Of a stretch of 64,000 nt of DNA, positions 33,955 through 44,694 are shown in pieces. Under the pieces are notes generated by a model. The model was not told the DNA's origin, made no database searches, and worked only from the letters and a program-made list of their open reading frames with translations. The number at the start of each line of letters is the position of its first letter. Positions within the stretch are counted from its first letter, which is position 1. This DNA comes from Macrobrachium rosenbergii (lineage: Eukaryota; Arthropoda; Malacostraca; Decapoda; Palaemonidae), in NCBI RefSeq assembly GCF_040412425.1, contig NC_089781.1:51164727-51228726 (forward strand), read 5' to 3'. Position numbers and translations under genes: made by a program.

Positions 33955-36900
33955 ATAAAGGAACTCCACAGAGTCATTCAACATATCATCATCATCTACG
34001 GCATCTGGATGATTCAGTTTCTGGTAAACCCTCATTCCTTCATCCAGGGAGTCATTCAACATACCATTATCATCTGCGGTATGTGGAGGATTTGAGCCTG
34101 GTAAAACCTCATGCCTCATCCATGGAGTCATTCAATACATCATTATCATCTATGGCATCTGAGGATCTGGTTTCTGGTAAACCCTCATGTTCATCCAGGA
34201 GTCATTCAACATACTATTATCATCTGCAGTATGTAGAGGATTTGATGTCTGGTAACACCAACTGCCTCCTCCATGGAGTCATCTGATATATCCTCATCAT
34301 CTACGGAATCTGGAGATTCGGTGTCTGGTAAACCCTATGTCTTCATCCAGAGTCATTCAACATACCATTATCATTACGGTGTCTGAGGATTCGGTGTCTG
34401 CAAACCTCCATGGAGTCATACAACATATCATCATCGCGGACGGTATCTGGAGAATTCGGTGTTTGGTAAACCCTTCCACTTCACCCTTGGAGTCGTTCAA
34501 CATATCATTATCTATGGCATCTGGAGGATTCAGTGTCTGGTAAACACTCATGTCTTAATCCTTGGAGTCATTCAACATACCATTATCATCTACGGAATTT
34601 GGAGGATTCGATGTATGGTAAACCTTCGTGCTTCATCCATTTAGTCATTCAACATATCATCATCATCTTACAAGCAGCATCTGGAGGATTCCATGTCTGG
34701 TAAACCTCCTGCTTCATCCATTGAGTCATCTCTACATATCATTATCATCTACGGCACCTTGTAGGATTCGGTGTCTGTAAACCCTCATGTCTTCATCCAG
34801 GGAGTCATTAAACATACCATCATCATGGATGGTGTCTGGAGGATTAGGTGTCTGGTAAACCTCCCCAGCTTCATTCATGGAGTCATTCAACATATCATTA
34901 TCATCTATGGCACTGAGGATTCGTGTCTGGTAAACTCAAATCTTTCACCCAGGGAGTCATTCAACATACAATTATCATCTACAGTATTCATGATTCGGTG
35001 TCTGGTAAACCCTCCCATTTCATACAGGAGTCCTACAAATATCATCATCTACGGCATCTTCAGATGTATCTGGTTAACACTATGTCTTCATCCAGGTATT
35101 CTTCAACACACCATTATCATCTATGGCATCTGAGGATTCGAACTGCAACCATCCTGTTTCACCCATGCTGTCATTCAACATATCATCAACATCTACGGCA
35201 TCGGGAGAATTCGGTTTCTGGTTAACCCTCCTGCCTTATCCAAGGAGTCATTCAACGTATCATCATCATCTATGGCATCTGGAGGATTCGGTTTCTGGTA
35301 AACACCATGTCTTCATCCAGAGCTGTTCAACATGCTACTCATTATCATCTGCAGTATGTGGAGGATTCTGATGTCTGGCAAACCTACTCGCCTCATCCAT
35401 GGAGTCGTCCAATATGCTCATCATTCACGGATTCCGGAGATTCGGTGTCTGCAACCCTTATGTCTTCAAGTCCAGAGAGTCGTTCAACATACCATCTATG
35501 CACTCTGGGAAGGATTTGGGGTCTGGTAATCATTTCTTCATTCAGGAATATCTGTTAGTACTATTATCATCTACAGTATCTGAGGATCTGGAGTCTGTTA
35601 AACCTCTTGCTTAACCCATGGAGTCATCTTTGAGATATCATCATCATCCACAGCATCTGAGAATTCCGGCGTTTGTGAACCCTGCTGTTTACAAGGCGGA
35701 GTCATTCAACATATCATCATGATCACGGCGTCTGGAGATCTTTAAATAATACACTTGCTTCATCCATGGAGTCACTGAAGATATCATAATCATGTATGGT
35801 ATCTGAGTGATTCGGTGTCTGTTAAACCCTCACATGTCTTCATCCAGGCGAGTCATTCAACATACCATTATCTACTACGGTATCTGGGGGATTTGGTGTC
35901 TGGTAAACCCTCATGTCTTCATCCAAGGAGTCATTCAACATACCATTATCATCTACGGTATCTGGAGGATTCAGTGTCTGATAAACCTTCATGTCTTCGA
36001 GCCATTCAACATAACATCATCCTCTATGGTACCCGGAGGATTCGGTGTCTCGTAAATCCTCCTGCTTCATCCATAAATATTGAATATACCATCATCCTCT
36101 ACCTATGTGGAGAGGGGATTAGGTTTCTTTGTAAAAACACATGTCTTCATCCATGGAGTCGCACAACATATCTTCGTCATCTATGGCATCTGAGGATTCG
36201 GGTGTCTGGTGAACCGCCCTGTTTTTATTCATGTATTCATTCAACATATCATAATCATCTATGGCATCTGGAGGATTCGGTGTCTGGTGAATACTCATGT
36301 CTTCATCCAGGGAGCCATTCAACATACCATCATCATTTACGGTATCTGGAGGATTTGGTGTCTGGTAAACCATCCTGCTTCATCCATGGAGTCATTCAAC
36401 ATATCATAATCATCTACGGCATCTGGATGATTTGGTTTTTTGCGAACCCTCATGTCTTCATCTAGGGAGTCATTCAACATACCATTATCATCTATGGTAT
36501 CTGGAGGATTTGGTGTTTGGTAAACTCTATTGCTCATCCATGGAGTCAACAACATAGCATCATCATCTGCGTGCATGGAGGATTCGCACGGTAAACCTTT
36601 CATGTCTTCATCCATGGAATAATTCAAATACATTACCATCAACGGTATCTGGATGATTCGGTGTATGGTAAACCCTGCTGCTTCATCCATGGTTATTCAA
36701 CATAATATCATCATTTATTGCATCTGGAGGATTCGGTGTCTGGTAAACCCTCGTTTTCATCCATGGAGTCATTCAACATACAAACATCATCTACTGTATT
36801 TTGAGGATCTGGTGACTCGGTAAACCCTCGTGTTTCATCCATGGAGTCATTCACACACCATTATATACTGTGGCCCGAGTATTCGGTGTCTGATAAACCT

Positions 36901-37017
36901 GCCTGCTTCAATGTGAGTGGGATTCAACATATCATCATCATCTACAGCATCTGAGGATTCGTTGTCTGCAAACCTCATGTCATCATCCATGGAGTCATTC
37001 AACATACCATTATCATC
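33955..37017. repeat. 78-bp tandem repeat in alternating 156-bp dimers, ~39 units
   Basis: Each unit contains GAGTCATTCAACATA, ATCATCTACGG, ATCTGGAGGATTCGGTGTCT, GGTAAACC and TTCATCCA. Two unit types alternate: one with ATATCATCATCATC and a CATGTCTTCATCCAGG end, one with ATACCATTATCATC and a CTGCTTCATCCATGG end. This makes a 156-bp higher-order unit. Because 78 is a multiple of three, stop-free frames persist on both strands. On the minus strand the repeat reads as an acidic peptide with QTPNPPD and DEDM motifs, interrupted by indels. Coding capacity is unproven. Confidence 0.93.
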
Positions 37018-37096
37018 TTATAGAGGGATGAATAAATTTGTTTGTATTTCAGCATTTCCAACGTTTCTGTGAGAGAGAGAGAGAGAGAGAGAGGAG

Positions 37097-37139
<43 letters not shown>

Positions 37140-37544
37140 GTGTAACTGGGTCGTTAGTGAGTGCTTCGGTTGTTGGAAGAGGGATGAGGGTTTTGTCTTG
37201 TTTTGTTTATGGTGCTGTCTGTCTGTGCAAACGCCGAGGAGTTTTTTCGGTTTTGAGGAGTCTTGAGTCAGGAGCTAGTGCTGGTCAGTCGTTTGGTCTT
37301 TAGACAGTGTTTGTGTGCTTTTGGAGAATTGCTGGTTTTTCTTGTTAGTGTGCTGTTCTTTGTTGTGTATATAGTTCTACTTTTTTTATAAGCCTTGTTT
37401 TATTTGTGTGGTTTTGGGTGCTGTGTTGGCGACCAGACACCTTCTATCCATCTCCAGCAACCGAAGATCAGAGGAGTATTGTATGTGGTTATATGTTCTG
37501 TTTATCTGTGTTGTGTATTGTCGTGTGTTTTAAATTCCGCCACA
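37018..37544 (+). mobile_element. LTR, plus strand; partner of 19904-20357
   Basis: It begins around TATAGAGGGATGAA at the edge of the 78-bp array and includes AGCATTTCCAACGTTTCTGTG, (GA)n, TTTTTTCGGTTTTGAGGAG, GGCGACCAGACACC and ATCCATCTCCAGCAACCGAA. It ends in CCGCCACA at 37544. A primer-binding site follows 6 bp later, so this is a 5' LTR. The start is truncated or masked by the 78-bp array. Confidence 0.7.
37071..37134. repeat. (GA)n microsatellite inside the LTR
   Basis: About 30 GA dinucleotides with two GAGG interruptions. It sits at the same LTR position as the CT tract at 20247-20307 of the opposite-strand copy. Confidence 0.93.
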
Positions 37545-37550
37545 TAATAT

Positions 37551-37568
37551 TTGCGCCTAACGTGGGGC
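37551..37568 (+). other. Primer-binding site, tRNA-Lys type
   Basis: TTGCGCCTAACGTGGGGC differs at two positions from TGGCGCCCAACGTGGGGC, the complement of the tRNA-Lys(CUU) 3' end and identical to the site at 50313-50330. It lies 6 bp after the CA end of the LTR. Confidence 0.7.
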
Positions 37569-37595
37569 AGCTATGTTGCAGCTGCAATTGAGATT

Positions 37596-38385
37596 ATGGC
37601 TAGTAGTGTGACTGGAGGAAATGGAAGAGGAACTGGTGAGGTTGGAGAGAGGAGTTGTGGCTGTAAGAGAGAGAGAATGGGAGGCTGAGGGGTGAGAATG
37701 AGGAGTTGAGGAGTCAGTTGGAGGATGGGGGGAATGCTAAGGAGTGCAAAAGAAGAAATGAAAGGGGAGATGAAAGAGTCAGAAGAGAGAATGGAAGAGA
37801 GGGTGGATAAAAGTTGAGGGAATGATGAAAGTGTGGAAGAAATGGTGAAAGGCATGTTCATGGGTGTTTTTGGAGAAGGGGCTGTTGGAGGCAGGTCTTC
37901 TGGAACGTGAAGGGGCAAGAGAGAAGAAATGAGGAAGAAGGAATGAAGCGTGGAGTGATGAAAGTGATATGGGAATAGGGAAGTAAGAAACGAGGAATGA
38001 GCGGCAGGGGGTAAGGAAAAGGGGGAACAGTGCTAAGGAAGGAACAGAGGAAGGTAAGGATAAGTCAGGGGAAGAAAAAGGAAGAAGGAAAGGAAAGGAA
38101 ACTGGTAAGAAGGGTAAGGAAGGGGAAAGGCAGGAAAGAAGGAGAGGGTGAAGGCAGTAGTGATAGTGAGGTGATGGAGATGAGGGATAAAAGTGTGGAT
38201 AAAAAGAAGGGAAGAAGAGTGTAATGAGTAAGATGAATGTAAGTAGAAGTGGACCCTTTGTAGTCTCGAAGAGGGTAATGAAAGGACAGAGGAAAGAAGT
38301 GAAAGTGAGAGGAAAGGAGAAAGAAGTGAGAAAGGCTATGTATGTGAGGGAGAGGTACCCCAGAACTCATTTGACGAGATTTTCC
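37596..38385 (+). pseudogene. Coiled-coil gag-like remnant
   Basis: An ATG at 37596 follows the primer-binding site. Its frame stops after about 30 codons, but neighbouring frames continue a Glu/Arg/Lys-rich, heptad-like sequence (EERMEERVDK, ENEELRSQLEDGG) followed by a very basic low-complexity stretch (38030-38224). This is what an N-terminal coiled-coil gag followed by a basic linker would look like. Several frameshifts and stops interrupt it. No zinc knuckle or pol sequence follows, because the minus-strand gypsy-1 LTR begins near 38386. I cannot assign a clade. Confidence 0.4.
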
Positions 38386-38641
38386 TGTAAGCGTTGGTAA
38401 TGCTGACAGTTTATTACCCACTTAGTGGGTAAAAGCTATGGAGATGTAGTTTGGGCAGGTAGGTGACCAGGCTAATTCAGGTGTTCAAGTAAGTATTACA
38501 ATATTAGTTTTATTATGAAACTTCATATTGGCAGAAAGGCCAGGAAATTCTACATATGAATATTTACATGAGATTCTTGACATGTTAATAAGTGTGATGC
38601 ATGAACATGGTTGAAGTGAAGAGATGTCTGATGTCTTGACA
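38386..38641 (-). repeat. gypsy-1 3' LTR, diverged or partly deleted
   Basis: The part from about 38515 to 38641 clearly matches the right LTR (GGCCAGGAAATTCTACATAT, TTAATAAGTGTGATGCATGA, GATGTC repeats). The outer part from TGTAAG at 38386 matches only loosely. It is about 90 bp shorter than the 5' LTR, partly because the latter has an internal 30-bp duplication. Confidence 0.6.
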
Positions 38642-38657
38642 AGTACTCCCCCAAAAC
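38642..38657 (-). other. Polypurine tract of gypsy-1
   Basis: On the minus strand TTTTGGGGGAGTACT lies immediately before the TGTCAAGAC start of the 3' LTR, the expected place for plus-strand DNA priming. Confidence 0.6.
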
Positions 38658-38695
38658 AATTATTAAGAAATAATAAATGGAAGACTTCTTGAAAA

Positions 38696-39968
38696 TCAAT
38701 CACGGAACCTCTTTGGGAGCAGGAGCCAGCCGAGTTCTTGATACCTGCAGAAGTGGGGCGGCTTCGACTGCTGAAGCGTCAGCGGTTTTGCTGAGCTGAT
38801 GACTTCCTTAGTGTGGCCCTTGGGACGTCCTCGACCGTGTTTCGTGATGCCGATGCGTTCATCCGAGGTCTTGTTTTGTGGAGGAATTCTGGGATGCCTG
38901 CCGGTTTCCTTCCGAGTTCCACTGTCCATCACGAAGGCTGCCTTTATCCTATCGACAGAAACCCAGTCTTCCTGCCCGTGGATGTTGACGAGGTAGGCCT
39001 TGGAGGCCCTACTGACGACACGGTTTGGGCCTCTGTATGGTCTGGTCAAAGGTGGGTGGTGGGCGTTGATCTTGATGAAGATGTATGTGCAGGAATCCAG
39101 GCCTTTTGGGCTGTAGACGTGGGTCCTGTCCACGAAAGTCTTTCGGCAAGGTGCGAACCTCATTGCTATTTCCCTCAGCCTTGGAAGGGGCATATCTGCG
39201 ATGTCTGGCTCCATGGGGAAGAACTCTCCCAGTACGGCCACTGTTTTGCCATAGACTTTCTCTTCGGGAGATTCATCGCCATTTGCCCTTGGTGCAGTGC
39301 AGAGACCCAGAGGACCCAGGGGAGCTGCGCCTTCCAATTGTCGTCGGTGCAATGTGCCATCAGAGCTGCCTTCAATGAACGGTGGGTCCTTTCCACCATG
39401 CTGTTGGATGCAGGGTTATATGCTGTCGTACTGTGGAGAGTAGTCCCCATCAGGTGTGCCAGGGAGACCCAGAGCTCTGATAAGAATGCCGGGCCTCTGT
39501 CTGTAGTTATGTTGTTGTGCACACCAAAACGGCTAATCCAGCTTGACAGGAGGGCTTCTGAACAGGCGCTCGTTGATGCTTCTGTCATCGGGGTTGCTTC
39601 TGGCCATCTTGTGGAACGGTCTATGACCATCAGGAGGTATCTGGCGCCCCTGATTGTGGCAGAGGCTCTACGACGTCTACAGGGATGTGCCCAAAACGCT
39701 GATGTGGTTGAGGGAAATCTCTGATGCCTGATTCCATGTGCCGGATGATTTTACTCGTCTGGCACGGTATACAGTTCTTCGCCCACTCTCGAACATCCTT
39801 CCTGATCCCGTGCCACACGAACTTTTCTGTCATCAGGTGCGCTGTTGTTCGCCTTGATGGATGGGACAGCCCTTGGATGATGTCGAATGTCTGCTTTCTC
39901 CTCGACGCAGGTATCGGGGCGCGGGCGGCCAGTACTGGTGTCGCAGAGAAGTGTTGAACTGGACCCAC
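38696..39968 (-). pseudogene. gypsy-1 integrase
   Basis: Integrase joins element cDNA to host DNA. The H2C2 zinc domain is at about 39660-39870 (HPSRRTTAHL, CIPCQTSK). The first catalytic Asp lies in FGHIPVDVVEPLP near 39680. The second frame (39175-39630) has VIDRSTRWPEA, TTDRGPAF with the second Asp, and SMVERTHRSLKAAL with the Glu, so the D,D,E triad is present. The third frame (38696-39352) holds the C-terminal part, including RPYRGPNRVV and VSVDRIKAAFV. It then ends in a basic tail (HGRGRPKGHTK) and stops 55 bp before the 3' LTR. Two or three frameshifts break what was one reading frame. Confidence 0.85.
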
Positions 39969-40450
39969 CTACTGGCATGGCTTCCCACCTCTGTGGTGAG
40001 TGCTGTGCAGTAGGCTGCTGTTTCCGGGTGCGCGTCTTGTTCCTTCGCCAGGTCCTCGTAGTCTATGTCCAGGTGGACTGAATTTATCTCAACTCTTGAT
40101 AGGGCGTTGGTCACTGGGTTCTTCTTGGCGGGGATGTAGCTAATGGCGCATCTGAACTTGGAGACAGCGGCCAGGTGTTGCTGCTGTCTTGCCGACCATG
40201 CGTCTCCTGCCCTCGTGAATGCATGCACCAACGGCTTGTGGTCTGTCAGGATGGTGAAGGGGCTGCCGTCCAAGAGGTACTGAAAGTGCCACACAGCAGT
40301 AGATTGCCAGCAGCTCCTGTCGAATGCACTGTAGTGGGTCTCCGGCAGCTTTAACTTGTGGCTGAAAAGGCCAGAGGGCTGGTGGAACTGCCTACTACCT
40401 GCTCCAGCATGGCTCAGCAAGCTTTGATGCTGCTGGTGCTGTGGTAAGTC
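39833..40450 (-). pseudogene. gypsy-1 RNase H
   Basis: The minus-strand frame ending at 39833 has THYSAFDRS, FTILTDHKPLVHAF and KNPVTNALSRVE, the usual landmarks of the Ty3/gypsy RNase H (NPVADALSR normally, here NALSR). The domain removes the RNA template. It overlaps the start of the integrase zinc domain in the next frame, and joins the RT near 40430 across another frameshift. The first catalytic Asp box is not clear because of that break. Confidence 0.8.
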
Positions 40451-41483
40451 TCAGGGGGCAGTGGGGTCGTGATGTGTTAAGGTGGTGGCTCTGGCGAGGG
40501 CTGCCTTCGTCTGTTCAGCGTGTGCTGCTGCGGAGCTGCCTATGTCAGAGCTTTCGGCTTCCCCTTCGGTACTCTGGTTAGGGGATACATGATGCGGGTG
40601 ATGTCCAGCACTGACTGACGGTAGTAGTTGACTATGCCAAGGAATTCCTACAGGGACTTGATGGATTTTGGTGTTGGAAACTTCTTCACTGCGTCCACTT
40701 TGGAGGCCATAGGGCGGACACCTGCCGGAGAGATCTCGTGGCCCAGGAAAAATACCTTTTCTGCTCTGAAGGTACACTTGTCGAACCTGACAACCAAACC
40801 ATTCTCCTGCAGGCGCTTCAGCACAGCCCGGACATGGCACAGGTGTTCCTCCGGGGGACCTGGAGAAGATCAGGATGTCGTCTGTGTAGCAAACGCAGAA
40901 GGGTAGGTCCTCCAAGATGGTGTCCATAAGGCATTGGAATGTGGCCCCGGCGTTACTGAGGCCAAAGATGGAACAGGACAAGGTATATGTCCCGAACGCC
41001 GTAATGATGGCTGTCTTCGGAACGTCGTCGGGGTGCACTGGTACCTGAAAATAAGACTTGAGCAAATCCATTTTTGTAAATACTTTGGCCCTGTGCAGGG
41101 CGCCTGTTAGGTCCTGTATGTTTGGCAAGGGATAGTGGTCTGGTGTCATTATTAGGTTCAGCTGACAATAGTCCCCACAGGGCCTCCAGGAGTTGTCTCG
41201 TTTCCTCACCATGTGGAGTGGGTACGCCCACGGACTCAATGCCTTCCTGCAGATTCCCATCCATTCCATCTCGGCAAAGGCTCGTTTAGTGTCTTGGAGT
41301 TTTTTTGGGTGGCAAGCTGTGGAATTTGGCATGTGTTGGCGGGCCTGTCGTGGTGATATGGTGATGGATGCCGTGCTTGGCCTGGGCTCCCGGCAACTGA
41401 AGCAGCTCTGGCCTGAAGGCGTCTAGGAACTCGTGGAGGAGGGTGCTATATTTGTTCGAAGAGATGGAGCAGACGACGGGCAT
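40451..41483 (-). pseudogene. gypsy-1 reverse transcriptase
   Basis: The frame 41286-41483 holds the pre-RT linker with HHITTTGPPTHAKFHSLPP. The next frame (40451-41332) contains the RT: WRPCGDYCQLN, DHYPLPNIQDL, FTKMDLLKSYFQVPVHPDD with the first catalytic Asp, FGLSNAGATFQCLMD, and the catalytic box YTDDILIFS near 40885-40903. After that box the sequence drifts out of frame (GGTPVPCPG onward), so the thumb is read in a different frame. The catalytic residues are intact but the protein is not continuous. Confidence 0.87.
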
Positions 41484-41551
41484 CTCCGGCCCGGTGGAGA
41501 GCGGTTAGTAGCGGCAGGTTCCGGTATCCAGCAGGCGTTTTCAGCCGACGT

Positions 41552-41790
41552 CTACCAGAAGTCCGTGGTGTGCGAGAAATCAGCGCCTAGAGAGGAAACT
41601 TGACGTCCGTGATGACGAAGGGCCAATCTTATATACAGCCCAGGATGGATATTCTGCGGGTCAAAGTTCCATAGCAGTGGATGGGGCTTCCCTTGCGACC
41701 ACCAGTGGGGTTGCGGTGCTGGACATACGGTTGTGGTCCTCCCTCGACAGCGGAAACACAGATTGCATAGCCCGGTGTCTACCAGCATCC
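41552..41790 (-). pseudogene. gypsy-1 aspartic protease
   Basis: The minus-strand frame begins with LVDTG, the retropepsin active-site motif, and near its end has LGADFSHT, the second conserved protease segment. The middle is out of frame or diverged. This enzyme would cleave the gag-pol polyprotein. It lies directly between the gag zinc finger (41901-41952) and RT. Confidence 0.7.
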
Positions 41791-41900
41791 ATTGTTTCGA
41801 TATGGCTTTGTGGATGAAGAATCCTACTGGCCAGGGCTCCTTAAGGTTTGCTGCAACTGCTGTTATTTGTGGCTGCCTTTCTCATTTTTTTGTGAAAGAA

Positions 41901-42661
41901 CAGGGGCTCTGCAATTTCTGGTGGCACTTCCGAACCTCCGATGGAAGTAACATCAGGCTGGATTTGTCCATGTCCTCTGCTGCTGCGGTGGCGCCTTCTT
42001 CCCGTATACCGCATTCTTATCCTCTGCCTCAGCTTCTGTTACGAGGTTACAGGCTGCAGGTGTTGCGGTGTGTTTGGAGGCTTTGGTGGCCTCGTGGAGT
42101 TTGTGTGCAACACTCACCAATTTGTCCATTGAAAGGGTGTCCACATCCATGATTTGCCCCCCCCCAACCTCCTGCGGAAGGCGCTGCAGGAATATTTCTC
42201 ATGACAAGCTGATCTCCCTCCTCCGACCATCCGCATTGACGCCCGGCAGCATCAGGAGACCTCATAGTTCGTCCCAGGCGTCCCTGGGTGATATGTCCCC
42301 CAGGGGCTGTCAGGTCGAGGGTGCGTTGGGCTCTCTCCGGGACGGGCATGGGGTATGTGTTGATGAGCTTATCTCACAGGTCTCTGTACTCGACTTTGCC
42401 CAGCTGCGAGTCCAACCATGGGGTGATTTTGTTGAAGGCCTCCTCTGGTAGCGTTGTCATGGTTACGTCCACTTTGGTCTCCTTGTCTGTAATTTTTGCC
42501 ACTCAGAAATGGACATGTGCCCGCAGAAACCAGGATGCAGTGTTTTGTCGTGAGAATGGAGGGAGTTTGATTGCCTGGCTTATTGCTGCCTTCGAAGGCG
42601 AGAGGGGGATGCAGAGGATCTGTGCGTCTTCAGAATAACTTTCTGTCTCAGTGTCTGACAT
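41901..42661 (-). pseudogene. gypsy-1 gag with CHCC-type zinc finger
   Basis: Gag would form the particle and bind the RNA. A minus-strand ATG at 42661 starts MSDTETESYSEDAQ. The frame stops near 42500, and the rest continues in other frames through MPVPERAQRTLDL (42349) and LHEATKASKHTATPAACNL (about 42060-42115). Near 41952-41901 is CYFHRRFGSATRNCRAP, a C-x2-H-x9-C-x3 array in which the final Cys is reached only after a one-base shift. The same gag family occurs at 48904-49250 and 63706-64000 in gypsy-2. At least three frame breaks are present. Confidence 0.8.
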
Positions 42662-42690
42662 TTTTCCTCAAACCAAAACGCGAAACGTGC

Positions 42691-42978
42691 TGTATTTAGT
42701 CCGTTAATGGTGTTTGGGGCTCATCAGAAGTCAAAACTATATGCTGTGTGGTTCTGTTAATGACTTCTGAGTAGGGTCGACATGAATTGTAAATGGCGGG
42801 GCCAAACTGTTCGAGCATGCCAGAAATACCTGGAGGGTACTCTGTAATTAGTCTGTTAGTGGCGTGGGTGTTCTCCAAGGAAGGAGCTTCCAGAGGCCTA
42901 GACTTTTGTTGCCGTGTGGTTCCATTAAAGGCTCTCTGAAGGTAAAGCGGCTGTAGTGAGTCCATTAGTGGTGAAGCC
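42691..42978 (-). repeat. Leader repeats of gypsy-1, five dispersed copies
   Basis: Between the primer-binding site and gag, a ~20-bp motif resembling CCATTAACGGACTAAATACA (minus strand) appears at about 42691, 42745, 42843, 42913 and 42951. The copies are imperfect and 38-98 bp apart. The gypsy-2 leader has four copies of the same motif. Confidence 0.65.
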
Positions 42979-42998
42979 AAAAACCACTGTGTTTACTG

Positions 42999-43016
42999 TC
43001 ACTCCTCGGGTCACCA
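42999..43016 (-). other. gypsy-1 primer-binding site, tRNA-Trp type
   Basis: The minus strand reads TGGTGACCCGAGGAGTGA two bases after the 5' LTR. The first nine bases equal the start of the tRNA-Trp-type site (TGGTGACCCCGACGTGA) and the rest is similar with one base missing. Confidence 0.7.
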
Positions 43017-43018
43017 GT

Positions 43019-43364
43019 TGTAAGGACAAAAGGGTCAAACTGGGTATTAACTGATTTATTTACCTGGGCTTAGGTATACATGGTAGAGTGCGGATGGAAA
43101 TGTAGTGCCCGACCTCCGATTGCCGTGACCCGCACTCTGAGCAGTTTGTGTTTGTTGACAGTCAAACAAATGGCAATTTTAAGAGACATAACATACATAC
43201 TGTGATAAAATATTTATCGGCGGAAAGGCCAGGAAATTCTACATATGAGCGGAAAGGCCAGGAAATTCTACATATGAATATTTATATGAGATTCTTGTCA
43301 AGTTAATAAGTGTGATGCATGAACGTGATTGATGCGAAATGAAGAGACGTCTGACGTCTTTACA
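43019..43364 (-). repeat. gypsy-1 5' LTR, 346 bp
   Basis: On the minus strand it begins TGTAAAGACGTCAGACGTC and ends CCTTTTGTCCTTACA, so it has TGT...ACA ends next to the primer-binding site. It contains a tandem duplication of a ~30-bp segment (GCGGAAAGGCCAGGAAATTC followed by TACATATGA) at about 43214-43276. The 3' LTR has this segment once. Confidence 0.8.
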
Positions 43365-43658
43365 GTACTACTGTACAACTGCAGGGTTAGGTGTCTATGA
43401 TGATTTACAGGTAATAGGGCACTGCACTTGTGAAAGCAGTTGTGTTTTGTGTCGTGTATTGTGTATTTGCATGTGGTGGTTTTTGGGGTCCGTATTGTGG
43501 TGTCCCTGTTATGGTACTGAGGTGCTCAAATAAGAAGGGATCACTTGGATTGCAAGAGGCATGTGGTGCAGACATTATTGGTGGTTGATTGTTATTATGT
43601 GTTTGGTGTTAAGTGTTGCATCGTCCACTGTAGATTAAGGAGCTCCTTGTTTATATTT

Positions 43659-43796
43659 CTAACCTGTTGTGTTAAATTTCCCAATTGGGACCAAACTCCG
43701 TGTAAATTTCTTGGTGTCCTGCAGTGTTTGTTGGACCTCACCTTCCAACTGAATTAAATCAGTGTAAGAATCATCCATACCGGTACTTGCAGCCAT
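43659..43796 (-). pseudogene. Short gag-like remnant
   Basis: A minus-strand ATG at 43796 opens a 45-codon frame (MAASTGMDDSYTDLIQLEGE onward) that stops. The adjacent frame continues with a helical stretch (NINKELLNLQWTMQHL). It looks like the start of a retrotransposon gag with a predicted coiled coil, but no other gag feature is present. It lies beside gypsy-1 and is not part of gypsy-3, whose pol would be upstream of it. Low certainty. Confidence 0.3.
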
Positions 43797-43799
43797 CTT

Positions 43800-44689
43800 A
43801 TTGTACTTTACATAAGTTACTTAAATGAATTTCTAAATTAATGTATAAATATCACCAGACACTCCTTTATAATACCAATAATTAATATGTATGCCAAGTA
43901 TAATCATTATACAAAGAGGCTAAAGATCAAAACTTTTAGAAAAAAATAAAAATTTTAACCTGAAAAATGTGACCTACAAATTAGGCACCGTGAATTCAGT
44001 GGGACTCTTAGTATTTAACTAAAGATCCCACACAGCTGCTACCATATGTCACGGATGATTTTCCCGTGACATTAATCATCCATAACTAGATGAATGAATT
44101 TTCATACACCATATTTCCTCGTAGCTGGACCGGAGATTTTTACATCTTCATCATGATGTATTTGGTACTGATACATGGTGAGGATGAGCTGGGGGGAAGG
44201 GGAAGTGATGATTACCAAAAATCTTCTGCTTTATCCTATACTTGGGGTGGTGTACCCCCTAAAATTTAGTTGCCATTTTGAGGGGATATTTTGAGACCAC
44301 ATGTCTCAGTTCTGGATGAAGAAAATTCCTTTGTTATTTCGTGTCTTCTTTATTCCATTAGACTTTCCTACAAACTTCAATCCCTGTCTCCAGGATTGGG
44401 TCCCTCAATGGGGACATATCTTTAAGTATAGAAGAAATTCGTGATAAATGGGAAGCGTGGCATCCGTGCGTGGTCTTTACGTTGTATAACAGTGTTGCCA
44501 AAAAAATAGGAATGACTCAGGCATAGAGAGAATATAAACAAAACAAGGGGTGGCTACACTGCTGTACATTCGTTGATAAATAAAATTTTCCTTTTCGTGG
44601 TTTTATAATTAATCTTACAGTAATAATTTAAAGATATTAGAGAAGGATGATGAATCAGTTCGTAAATAACCAATACTACTTAGATGAGT
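43800..44689. other. Unassigned AT-rich DNA
   Basis: No coding domain or repeat recognised. It contains a small inverted repeat GTCACGG/CCGTGAC at 44048-44070. It may be non-coding sequence of a retroelement between the gag-like remnant and gypsy-3. Confidence 0.4.
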
Positions 44690-44694
44690 GACTT

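Larger units (their letters stand above)
38386..43364 (-). mobile_element. Ty3/gypsy retrotransposon (gypsy-1), CsRn1-like, nearly complete
   Basis: About 5 kb on the minus strand with, right to left, a 5' LTR, tRNA-Trp-like primer-binding site, repeat-bearing leader, gag with a C-x2-H-x9-C finger, protease, RT, RNase H, integrase, polypurine tract and 3' LTR. The tRNA-Trp-type primer and CHCC-type gag finger are features I associate with the CsRn1 clade. Frameshifts occur in gag and pol. The 3' LTR is shorter and diverged, and no target duplication is visible. Confidence 0.85.

Noticed and set aside
38813..39724. A 303-codon plus-strand open frame
   Set aside because: It is the antisense shadow of the gypsy-1 integrase, whose minus-strand motifs are unambiguous.
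44048..44070. GTCACGG/CCGTGAC hairpin as a terminator or regulatory element
   Set aside because: Seven-base arms of this kind are expected by chance, and no gene adjoins it.
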